Source: Lentisphaeria bacterium
GTDB taxonomy: Bacteria > Verrucomicrobiota > Lentisphaeria > Victivallales > JAUVCU01
Direction: 5' to 3'
Assembly (NCBI GenBank): GCA_030590715.1
Contig: JAUVCU010000145.1
Coordinates: 1 to 5,161, forward strand
Length of the DNA: 5,161 bases
Shown: piece by piece, positions 1-5,087 of the stretch
Numbering within the stretch: the first letter of the stretch is position 1
Layout: the number at the start of each line of letters is the position of its first letter
Made by a program: the position numbers and the translations under genes
The notes under the pieces: generated by a model
Seen by the model: only the letters and a program-made list of their open reading frames with translations
Databases searched by the model: none
What the model was told of the DNA's origin: nothing

Positions 1-242
1 TCAAGAGTTGAGGACTCTCTGCATGAATAACATGTTTTTTCCCTCCGAAGTAAATCTCTTTACCCTCGGACGGTGCTCACATCTGTTCCTGGTACTGCTT
101 GTTTTGCATTACCTCCCTGATTCTCGAGTAAAGGAATTCACTATTACAGGGTTTAGACAGTAAACAATCAGCACCACAGTCCAATGCACCCAACAAGTCT
201 CCCTGATCAGTAAGGCTCGTCATCAAAATCACAGGAATATTT
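1..242 (-). pseudogene. Fragment of a receiver-domain (response regulator / hybrid sensor kinase) gene, IS-truncated and with an in-frame stop
   Basis: Read on the minus strand from the IS edge, this frame encodes the C-terminal half of a CheY-like receiver domain. The strand 'NIPVILMTS' carries the conserved Thr/Ser, 'GALDCGADCLLSKP' carries the conserved Lys, and 'LYSRIREVMQNK' forms the last helix. The N-terminal half, with the acidic pocket and phospho-accepting Asp, is missing, cut off where the IS begins. After '...QYQEQM' there is a TGA at 77-79, yet the same frame stays open to the window edge and reads 'EIYFGGKKHVIHAESPQLL'. That looks like the linker found after receivers in receiver-histidine kinase hybrids ('GK-HVIT----QIL'), recalled from family knowledge. 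The frame therefore continued before a nonsense change. A longer open frame to 385 uses an ATG inside the IS and is not the original start. Receiver identity is solid; the hybrid-kinase assignment is likely. Confidence 0.75.
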
Positions 243-267
243 TTACGCGCTGTATGCATTAATGGTG
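243..267 (+). repeat. Left terminal inverted repeat of the IS
   Basis: This is the left IS end, pairing with 1253-1277 in inverted orientation: 24 of 25 positions match, with the single mismatch at 262/1258. It contains the palindrome ATGCAT. Confidence 0.85.
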
Positions 268-285
268 TGCGCTGGTCAAGGTATC

Positions 286-294
286 TGATATAAT
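286..294 (+). promoter_or_regulatory. Extended -10 promoter candidate for the transposase
   Basis: The sequence TGATATAAT is a perfect extended -10 (TG-n-TATAAT) just inside the left IS end; no good -35 box is seen at the right distance. Transcription would begin near base 301. That leaves almost no leader ahead of the ribosome binding site and excludes the upstream ATG at 293. Confidence 0.45.
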
Positions 295-299
295 GGATG

Positions 300-307
300 A
301 AGGAGGT
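300..307 (+). promoter_or_regulatory. Ribosome binding site setting the transposase start at 314
   Basis: AAGGAGGT is a near-perfect Shine-Dalgarno sequence six bases before the ATG at 314. It lies downstream of the other in-frame ATG (293) and therefore selects 314. Confidence 0.8.
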
Positions 308-313
308 GTTTGT

Positions 314-1249
314 ATGAGAGACTTTGTTCTGGAATTCATCAGAAAGATACCGAGTCTTGTTTATCCTGAAGGGGCTCAGGTACAAGCCGCGTTAGACAGT
401 GTAAGAGGTGTGCGGAAAGTCTGCGATCTCATTGAGGCACGGGCTGAAGACCCGCATTGTCCCCATTGCGGGGCAACGCGAATACACAAGCACGGAATCC
501 GCTCTAGGCTGCAACGGTATAAGTGCGTATCGTGCAGGAAAACATTCAATATGCTTACCGGAACACCTCTTGCCCGTTTGCGAAGAAAAGATTTGTGGCT
601 GCAGAATGCAGAGTGCCTGCTGTGTTCTTTTGTGTTACGTCAGATTGGCAGCAAACTGCACATCGACAAGAATACCGCTTTTCGGTGGCGCCACCGTTTT
701 TCGTCCTGGTTGTATGAGGATACACCTCCTGTTCTCGAGGGAATTATCGAAGCTGATGAAACTTATTTCAGGATTTCCCAAAAAGGATGCCGTCATATTG
801 ACCGTAAACCTCATAAACGAGGAGGCGACAATTCGAGTCCGGGGCTTTCCAAAAAGCAGGTCTGTGTTCTGACTGCATGCGACCGGTCACAACACAGTAT
901 TGAATTTATTACCGGCCTTGGCCCGGTAAAGGGCAAGTGGCTGGATCTCATGCTGACTAACCGCATTGCTCCTGATGCCATAATGGTAACCGACGGTTTG
1001 AAGTCTTATTCTCATTTCTGCCAAAAAGTGCATATTCAGCATGTAATCGTCAACAACAAGCTAAGAAATGGTGGCTGCTACCATATACAGCATATAAATG
1101 CTTGCCACAGTAGGATAAAGGGCTGGATTAATCACCATTTCCGCGGCGTGGCGACAAAATACCTCAACCATTATCTGTGGTGGAGACACGAGCTTGAGAA
1201 TAAACATATAACCAGTAATATCCAATTATTTCAGGCTGTACTTTGCTGA
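314..1249 (+). CDS. IS1595-family (ISXO2-like) transposase
   Basis: This 311-residue transposase catalyses movement of the surrounding IS. From the start at 314 it shows an N-terminal helical segment. A zinc ribbon follows, with cysteine pairs C49/C52 (CPHC) and C71/C74 (CVSC), of the type used to bind IS ends. The catalytic core resembles the ISXO2-like DDE domain: D148 in 'IIEADETYF', the family-typical basic stretch 'RKPHKRGG' (164-171) and 'GLSKKQVCVL', D227 in 'MVTDGLKSY', and the C-terminal 'RGVATKYLNHYLWWR' (277-291). The third catalytic residue is not a clear Glu; N262 in 'INACHSRIKGW' is the likely position, consistent with family members that use Asn there. The frame has no interruption, so the enzyme is probably functional. 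The start was chosen by the strong ribosome binding site at 300-307; an ATG at 293 would add seven residues. Assignment to an IS1595 subgroup was not attempted. Confidence 0.93.
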   Translation: MRDFVLEFIRKIPSLVYPEGAQVQAALDSVRGVRKVCDLIEARAEDPHCPHCGATRIHKHGIRSRLQRYKCVSCRKTFNMLTGTPLARLRRKDLWLQNAECLLCSFVLRQIGSKLHIDKNTAFRWRHRFSSWLYEDTPPVLEGIIEADETYFRISQKGCRHIDRKPHKRGGDNSSPGLSKKQVCVLTACDRSQHSIEFITGLGPVKGKWLDLMLTNRIAPDAIMVTDGLKSYSHFCQKVHIQHVIVNNKLRNGGCYHIQHINACHSRIKGWINHHFRGVATKYLNHYLWWRHELENKHITSNIQLFQAVLC

Positions 1250-1252
1250 GTC

Positions 1253-1277
1253 CACCACTAATGCATACAGCGCGTAA
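1253..1277 (-). repeat. Right terminal inverted repeat of the IS
   Basis: This is the right IS end, the inverted copy of 243-267 with one mismatch. It begins only three bases after the transposase stop codon, so the gene fills the element almost to its end. Confidence 0.85.
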
Positions 1278-1282
1278 TCTCA

Positions 1283-1330
1283 TATGATCCCAAATCCTAA
1301 ATCATCAGCGGATCATAGGATCATAGGATT
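1283..1330. repeat. Cluster of short direct and inverted repeats beside the IS
   Basis: TATGATCC (1283-1290) is the exact inverse of GGATCATA (1310-1317). GGATCATA is repeated immediately in tandem (1318-1325) and followed by a third partial copy, GGAT. A second, nested pair is AATCCTA (1293-1299) with TAGGATT (1324-1330). The stretch could fold into alternative hairpins. It has no T-tract and is not an obvious terminator. It lies six bases beyond the right IS end and upstream of the exported-protein gene. Confidence 0.7.
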
Positions 1331-1416
1331 ACTCTCACAAATATGGTAAAATAAATGAATAGACAATAGAAATATTAGTCTTAGTATAGAACCCAAATGA
1401 CTCTTCGATTCATGAC

Positions 1417-1425
1417 AAAGGAGGG
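1417..1425 (+). promoter_or_regulatory. Ribosome binding site setting the exported-protein start at 1433
   Basis: AAAGGAGGG lies seven bases before the ATG at 1433. An in-frame ATG at 1397 has no such site and would put charged residues ahead of the signal peptide, so 1433 is preferred. Confidence 0.8.
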
Positions 1426-1432
1426 CTTAAAT

Positions 1433-2374
1433 ATGTTTTGGATTAACTCACGAGCAAATTCATTTATAGTCATCTTATTCATTAATCTATTTATTGTCAC
1501 CGTAGCTGTAGCGGATCCGTTCATTGGGGAATTTTTCTCACACGCAGATGGAGACAATTATTCTCTAAAAATAAATATGACTGCAATTGGTAACTATCAG
1601 GGAACACTGAACGTTGATGGCGAGATCTCACAGCTGAACGCCCGGGAAATAGGAAAAATACTCGTAGGCTCAATAGATGAAGACGGAGATGTATACCAAT
1701 TTACCGCGACCTCGCGTGAAGACGGGTCATTTATTTTTACTGATGAGGATGGAGAGACACTTATCTTCAAGCCACAGAACCAATCCAAGTATGATACCAG
1801 ACGTCCTGCAGAACATGCTTTCGATGCAAAACAGAATATTGCTTCGAGTGACAATGAAAAGAGTGATGTGTACATAAACCGAATCAGGCTTACATCTGAT
1901 AAACTCAGGGCACTGGAGTCTGCATATCAAACTCGTATCCAGAACGGACGTTATTGGTATGACAAAGTTTGTGGTGCATGGGGCGTCGAAGATGGACCTA
2001 CAACAGGATTTATTATGGCTGGGCTCGATCTTCCAGGCCCGATGCCTTCCGATATTTCAAGGGGAGGAACAGGTATCTTTATCAATGGACGGGAGATTCA
2101 CCCGATGGATCAACGCGGCCTGCACCAACTCTTTGGTATAACCTATCAGGGAAATTACTGGCTGGATTCGCAGGGCAATCTCGGGCCCGTTGGCGGGCCT
2201 ACAATTGTAAATATTGTGTATGCAATACAAGCGGCACAACAACAGCAGTCAGGCGGATCCGTTACTCATGGCTATGGCTCATCCTATGGTTCCCGCGGAA
2301 CCTTGTCCAGCGGAGGAATGTATTCAGGCCGTACTGCAAGCGGAAAGTCGGTATTCTGGTATCCGGGAAAATAG
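1433..2374 (+). CDS. Exported protein of unknown function, two modules with Gly/Ser/Tyr-rich tail
   Basis: This is a 313-residue protein. Residues 1-27 form a signal peptide: an Arg near the N-terminus, a hydrophobic core at 11-26 and an A-V-A|D cleavage site after residue 27. The product should be periplasmic or extracellular. Residues 28-114 look like an all-beta module of alternating polar and hydrophobic stretches ('NYSLKINM', 'NYQGTLNV', 'VYQFTAT', 'SFIFTDEDGETLIF'). Turns are acidic, with DEDGD at 82-86 and DEDGE at 104-108. After a polar linker (115-147), residues 148-262 form a Gly/aromatic-rich module with 'GRYWYDKVCGAWG' (172-184), 'GGTGIFINGREIHPMD' (211-226) and 'NYWLDSQGNLGPVGGP' (241-256). 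I recall this arrangement from uncharacterised bacterial proteins but cannot name a family. The tail (271-300) is Gly/Ser/Tyr-rich. It has one cysteine (C180) and no catalytic motif that I recognise. It stands alone; a poor TAGACA/TATAGA pair (19-base spacing) at 1360-1390 is the only promoter-like signal. Coding status is confident, function unknown. Confidence 0.85.
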   Translation: MFWINSRANSFIVILFINLFIVTVAVADPFIGEFFSHADGDNYSLKINMTAIGNYQGTLNVDGEISQLNAREIGKILVGSIDEDGDVYQFTATSREDGSFIFTDEDGETLIFKPQNQSKYDTRRPAEHAFDAKQNIASSDNEKSDVYINRIRLTSDKLRALESAYQTRIQNGRYWYDKVCGAWGVEDGPTTGFIMAGLDLPGPMPSDISRGGTGIFINGREIHPMDQRGLHQLFGITYQGNYWLDSQGNLGPVGGPTIVNIVYAIQAAQQQQSGGSVTHGYGSSYGSRGTLSSGGMYSGRTASGKSVFWYPGK

Positions 2375-2474
2375 TTGTAAGACAGAGTTTAAGAACAAAT
2401 CTATGAAGCCCACAAATTCCATTTATGCAGCAAACTCTCAATACTCAAAGTAAAAACACATTGCAACGGAGAGC

Positions 2475-3338
2475 TCAATCCAGCATCATCGAAACTATAT
2501 CCGACTTCCGTTTTACTTCATTCACAACACTAAACACATCATCTGCGCTTAAACCAAGAGAATCCCAACTTTCCTTATCAGCCTTCACCTTAAGACCAAG
2601 TGAATTGACACCGAAATCCTGAGTTGAAACTATATACTCCGCCAGATTAACCAACCGAATAACAGGTTGCTGATCCACAGGACAGCTTGACGGGTTATCG
2701 TAGAAACTAATGGCATTTATCGCTGTTTCCGGCAGATTCCAATTAATAGCCACCATCGCACCCAATTCACAATGCGTAATTCCAAGCACCATCCCCTCTG
2801 CTTCAATAAGAGGCATATTCGCATCTATGGCAAACTTCAAAGCTGTTTCAAAATAATCGGTAATATATGTATCCATAATAATTTTGCCTATTCCGTGCAG
2901 AAGCGATGCAATATGCAACTCATCGCGCTTGACCTTGCAACCGGAAACATAATCGCACAACTCCACTGCCACTAACGATGTAAATATGCTGTGCTTCCAA
3001 AACTCCTTACGGTTAAACAAACGCATGCTCTCACGACTAAACATATCAAATACCGCGGTACTGAGCGCAATATTTTTTATCTCCGTAAAGCCGAGCCTGA
3101 CAATAGCCTCCTGAAGATTAGACACACTCACTCCAACCGGGGAAAACAGCGTAGAGTTTACTGTTTTTAAAACTTTTGATGCTATGGCTGGATCACTATT
3201 CAATATATCGACAATAACATTAATACTACAGTTGGTATCATTAACAGCTTCTGAGAGCCTGGTCATAACAACAGGAAGAGTAGGCAAGTCTTGAATGTTT
3301 TTCAGCTTAAACAGAATATCATATCTTTTATTCGACAC
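2475..3338 (-). CDS. HDOD domain protein, probable signalling/regulatory protein
   Basis: This is a 287-residue protein from the GTG at 3338. The HDOD domain covers about residues 13-214: 'LPTLPVVMTRLSEAVND' (18-34), a helical repeat region with 'DPAIASKVLKTVNS' (49-62), then 'LQEAIVRLGFTEIKNIAL' (75-92). These are the signature blocks of the family. The HD-like block reads 'HIASLLHGIGK' (142-152), so the Asp of a catalytic HD pair is replaced by Gly. The later 'HCELGAMVAINWNLP' (189-203) is followed by 'SFYDNP' where many relatives have paired His. Metal-dependent phosphodiesterase activity is therefore unlikely. HDOD proteins generally act as regulatory scaffolds in signalling, motility or stress responses. 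The start is uncertain: GTG at 3338 has GGAG ten bases upstream, while an in-frame TTG at 3356 (293 residues) has only a weak GGGA. It is separated from dapA by a terminator and converges with the exported-protein gene. No convincing promoter or terminator of its own was seen. Confidence 0.88.
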   Translation of the reverse strand: MSNKRYDILFKLKNIQDLPTLPVVMTRLSEAVNDTNCSINVIVDILNSDPAIASKVLKTVNSTLFSPVGVSVSNLQEAIVRLGFTEIKNIALSTAVFDMFSRESMRLFNRKEFWKHSIFTSLVAVELCDYVSGCKVKRDELHIASLLHGIGKIIMDTYITDYFETALKFAIDANMPLIEAEGMVLGITHCELGAMVAINWNLPETAINAISFYDNPSSCPVDQQPVIRLVNLAEYIVSTQDFGVNSLGLKVKADKESWDSLGLSADDVFSVVNEVKRKSDIVSMMLD

Positions 3339-3348
3339 AGATAATTTT

Positions 3349-3352
3349 CTCC
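3349..3352 (-). promoter_or_regulatory. Ribosome binding site candidate for the GTG start of the HDOD gene
   Basis: GGAG on the minus strand lies ten bases before the GTG at 3338 and favours it over the TTG at 3356. Spacing is at the long end of normal, so the choice is tentative. Confidence 0.4.
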
Positions 3353-3508
3353 ACAAATAAAAATCCCAAAAAACAACAAAGGCAAAACAACAACGTCCTA
3401 TATTCTAGATTAGTTCAATTTCAGGCAAGATACAACAACTTTAACCAAACTCACTCCACGGCTCCGAAAGGAAAGATATGCAAAGAAAACCACCATAAAA
3501 AGAAGAGT

Positions 3509-3542
3509 AAAAAAAAGCCGTACTGAAATCAATCAGCACGGC
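3509..3542 (-). terminator. Rho-independent terminator of dapA
   Basis: On the minus strand GCCGTGCTGA (3542-3533) pairs with TCAGTACGGC (3526-3517) around a six-base loop. This gives a ten-pair stem with one G-U wobble, followed directly by eight T residues (3516-3509). It lies 25 bases past the dapA stop and closes that unit before the HDOD gene. Confidence 0.93.
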
Positions 3543-3567
3543 TTGGAATCGCAAATTCAGAACAGAT

Positions 3568-4437
3568 CTACAATATACCGCAGTCCTGCATAGTTTTTCT
3601 CAAAACAGCGGCATTCGCTTCTGACATAGGGCAAAGCGGTAGACGATATTCATCTTGAACCAGCCCCATCATAGCCATAGCTCCTTTTACTGGAATCGGA
3701 TTTGTCTCAATAAACATATCCGAGAAGAAACGGTAATACTTCTTATGCATCTCAAGAGCAGTCTTGAAGTCTCCAGACAGTGCAGCTTCAACAAGAGCAT
3801 TCATTTCACGCGGAATAATATTTGATGCAACACTGATCACTCCAGTTGCTCCAACCGAGATCATCGGAACCGTCAAAGCATCATCTCCGCTTATCACAGC
3901 CATATCGCAGACATCAAGAATTTGAGAAACGCGTTCTACACTTCCTCCAGCCTCCTTCACCGCAACAATATTTTGATTTGAAGAAAGTCTTTTAATAGTA
4001 TCGATCGCGATAGGAGTAACACTTCTTCCCGGCACATTATAAAGCACAACCGGCAGACCACCGTCTTCTGCAACTACAGAAAAGTGACGGTAAAGCCCCT
4101 CTTGAGTCGGCTTATTATAGTAAGGCGTAACCTGAAGCGTTGCGTCCGCTCCAACCTTTTTCGCATTCATAGTCAACTCGATCGCTTCCGCTGTAGAGTT
4201 AGCTCCTGTTCCTGCGATAATCTGACAGCGCTTCTTCGCCGTCACTACAGTTGTCTCAATTACCTTTAAATGCTCTTCCGCCGATAGCGTTGGCGACTCA
4301 CCAGTTGTCCCCATTGGAACGATCCCTGCCACTCCGCTTTCTGCCTGCATATGCACAAGCTCTTTCAGCTTTCCAAAATCCACTTTCCCGTTTGAGAACG
4401 GAGTAATTAGAGCTGTATAAACACCTTTGAATTCCAT
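3568..4437 (-). CDS. dapA: 4-hydroxy-tetrahydrodipicolinate synthase
   Basis: This 289-residue cytoplasmic enzyme condenses pyruvate with L-aspartate-4-semialdehyde. That is the committed step of the diaminopimelate/lysine pathway, which supplies cell-wall cross-links and lysine. It is a full-length (beta/alpha)8 aldolase of the DHDPS/NAL family. It has the Schiff-base lysine K161 in 'VAVKEAGG', Y133 in 'VLYNVPGR', T44/T45 in 'GTTGES', Y107 in 'PYYNKP' and R138, which binds the aldehyde substrate; all sit at the same numbers as in E. coli DapA. This full set favours DapA over sialate or keto-acid lyases. Of the lysine-feedback site, N80, E84, Y106, S48 and H56 are kept, but E. coli H53 is Ala and A49 is Pro. 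The ATG has a weak GGGA nine bases upstream. The gene is transcribed alone, divergent from tRNA-Arg, with a strong terminator. Confidence 0.97.
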   Translation of the reverse strand: MEFKGVYTALITPFSNGKVDFGKLKELVHMQAESGVAGIVPMGTTGESPTLSAEEHLKVIETTVVTAKKRCQIIAGTGANSTAEAIELTMNAKKVGADATLQVTPYYNKPTQEGLYRHFSVVAEDGGLPVVLYNVPGRSVTPIAIDTIKRLSSNQNIVAVKEAGGSVERVSQILDVCDMAVISGDDALTVPMISVGATGVISVASNIIPREMNALVEAALSGDFKTALEMHKKYYRFFSDMFIETNPIPVKGAMAMMGLVQDEYRLPLCPMSEANAAVLRKTMQDCGIL

Positions 4438-4494
4438 CTGTATAATTCCCGAATTTTAGGTTATGTATAATTCTTTTATAATATTTTCGAAAGT

Positions 4495-4522
4495 AATTTA
4501 TTAGAAATTCGAACTAAGTCAA
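4495..4522 (-). promoter_or_regulatory. Possible dapA promoter
   Basis: On the minus strand TTGACT (4522-4517) is followed after 16 bases by TAAATT (4500-4495), giving a good -35 and a mediocre -10. An overlapping alternative is TTCTAA (4506-4501), 17 bases, then TATTAT (4483-4478). The whole interval is AT-rich, so neither is certain. Confidence 0.3.
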
Positions 4523-4604
4523 TCAGTATAGCCAATCCAATTGCGTTTATATCCCCCTAAAACCCTCCCACCAACAGAAAAGCCTAAAAAATCAAAATTT
4601 GCAC

Positions 4605-4632
4605 TTTACAATTTTATAAAAGGTTGTACAAT
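4605..4632 (+). promoter_or_regulatory. Promoter of the tRNA-Arg gene
   Basis: TTTACA (4605-4610) and TACAAT (4627-4632) are separated by 16 bases, each matching the sigma-70 consensus at five of six positions. A C/G-rich run (4636-4640) follows where the discriminator and start point should lie, as is common for stable-RNA promoters under growth-rate control. Confidence 0.7.
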
Positions 4633-4639
4633 TATCCCC

Positions 4640-4660
4640 GCTGACAAACGAGACGTCAGC
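4640..4660 (+). repeat. Six-base-pair dyad in the tRNA leader
   Basis: GCTGAC (4640-4645) is perfectly inverted as GTCAGC (4655-4660) around nine bases. It begins about at the predicted transcription start and ends 11 bases before the mature tRNA. It may be a 5' leader hairpin in the precursor or a DNA operator at +1. Confidence 0.5.
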
Positions 4661-4671
4661 AACAAAGATAT

Positions 4672-4747
4672 GCCTTGGTAGCTCAGAGGATAGAGCAACT
4701 GCCTTCTAAGTAGTGGGTCACAGGTTCGAATCCTGTCCAGGGTACCA
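4672..4747 (+). tRNA. tRNA-Arg (anticodon TCT, reads AGA and probably AGG)
   Basis: A full cloverleaf of 76 bases including an encoded CCA. The acceptor 4672-4678 pairs with 4737-4743. The D-arm is GCTC/GAGC. The anticodon stem ACTGC/GTAGT flanks loop CTTCTAA with anticodon TCT at 4705-4707. The T-arm is ACAGG-TTCGAAT-CCTGT. The discriminator base is A4744. The acceptor holds two wobble pairs, G1-U72 and U4-G69, the first being uncommon. The gene is monocistronic, between its own promoter and terminator. Confidence 0.97.
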
Positions 4748-4760
4748 CTTAGACCTTCCA

Positions 4761-4795
4761 AGCCCGTAAGAATTTTACTTCTTACGGGCTTTTTT
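4761..4795 (+). terminator. Rho-independent terminator of the tRNA-Arg gene
   Basis: AGCCCGTAAGAA (4761-4772) pairs perfectly with TTCTTACGGGCT (4779-4790) around a six-base loop. This 12-bp stem ends in a run of six T (4790-4795). It starts 13 bases after the tRNA CCA. No T-run follows on the minus strand, so it acts in one direction. Confidence 0.95.
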
Positions 4796-5087
4796 CTTGC
4801 TCAAAATAGCTAATTCAGCCACTATTCCCGTAAAAATCCAACTTGTCAAAAATGATGAAAAATGGTGAAGAATTATTTTTTAGAAAGAAATAGACTAACC
4901 ATAAGCTAACGCAATTCCATCACGAATATCACAACAAAAGAACTGAAGCTCAACTTTTATTCCATTTTCTATTTTTGGGTTAATTTAGGAACACACCATA
5001 ATAAGCAAACCTTTTCATTCATTTCACACGATGTATAGTTTTAGTATTAAGATTGTAGTCAATATCTCTAACTAAACGGTTGAATAT
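4796..5087. other. AT-rich spacer without a recognisable gene
   Basis: Nearly 300 bases between the tRNA terminator and the sigma factor start. Only very short frames occur (for example a 13-codon one near 4852), none with a ribosome binding site or recognisable product. No strong hairpin, tRNA fragment or repeat was found. It presumably holds the promoter of the sigma factor gene, but I could not pick a convincing -35/-10 pair. Confidence 0.6.

Larger units (their letters stand above)
243..1277 (+). mobile_element. IS1595-family insertion sequence, complete, no visible target duplication
   Basis: The element is bounded by terminal inverted repeats. TTACGCGCTGTATGCATTA at 243-261 is matched exactly by its reverse complement at 1259-1277, and five more bases match after one mismatch (263-267 with 1253-1257). 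It encodes one intact transposase and is about 1.0 kb, within the usual range for this family. IS1595 elements normally make an 8-bp target duplication, but the 8 bases outside each end (235-242 and 1278-1285) do not match. Trying an inner boundary at the GCGC did not produce a duplication either. The exact outer ends may be a few bases further in. The left side cuts a receiver-domain gene; the right side does not continue it. Confidence 0.85.

Noticed and set aside
1..46. Short minus-strand frame starting at an ATG (33-31) behind GGAGGG and ending at TGA (3-1)
   Set aside because: It has only ten codons and is out of frame with the recognisable kinase linker in the same bases; the purine run is part of that linker's Gly-Gly-Lys-Lys codons.
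77..79. TGA as a recoded sense or selenocysteine codon
   Set aside because: TGA is used as a normal stop by the transposase and HDOD genes here, and a selenocysteine has no role at this point after a receiver domain; a nonsense change in an already broken gene is simpler.
77..385. Minus-strand frame of 102 codons as a complete small response regulator
   Set aside because: Its first 45 or so codons lie within the IS left end, antisense to the transposase gene. It lacks the Asp-containing half of a receiver, so it is a chance fusion to a gene fragment.
408..872. Plus-strand frame of 154 codons inside the transposase gene
   Set aside because: It fully overlaps a recognisable transposase in another frame, has no ribosome binding site and shows no known motif.
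1360..1390. TAGACA / TATAGA pair as promoter of the exported-protein gene
   Set aside because: Spacing of 19 bases is too long and the region is AT-rich; not strong enough to list as a feature.
1969..2406. Plus-strand frame of 145 codons overlapping the exported-protein gene
   Set aside because: The overlapped frame has a signal peptide, ribosome binding site and conserved-looking modules; this one has none and is Arg/Trp-rich as expected for an off-frame reading.
2375..2474. Possible bidirectional terminator between the convergent exported-protein and HDOD genes
   Set aside because: No stem longer than a few pairs followed by a T-run could be found on either strand.
4744..5087. Integration site (att) or prophage/island border at the 3' end of the tRNA gene
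   Set aside because: The tRNA 3' end is not repeated downstream within the window, and no integrase is present; the tRNA is followed by its own normal terminator.
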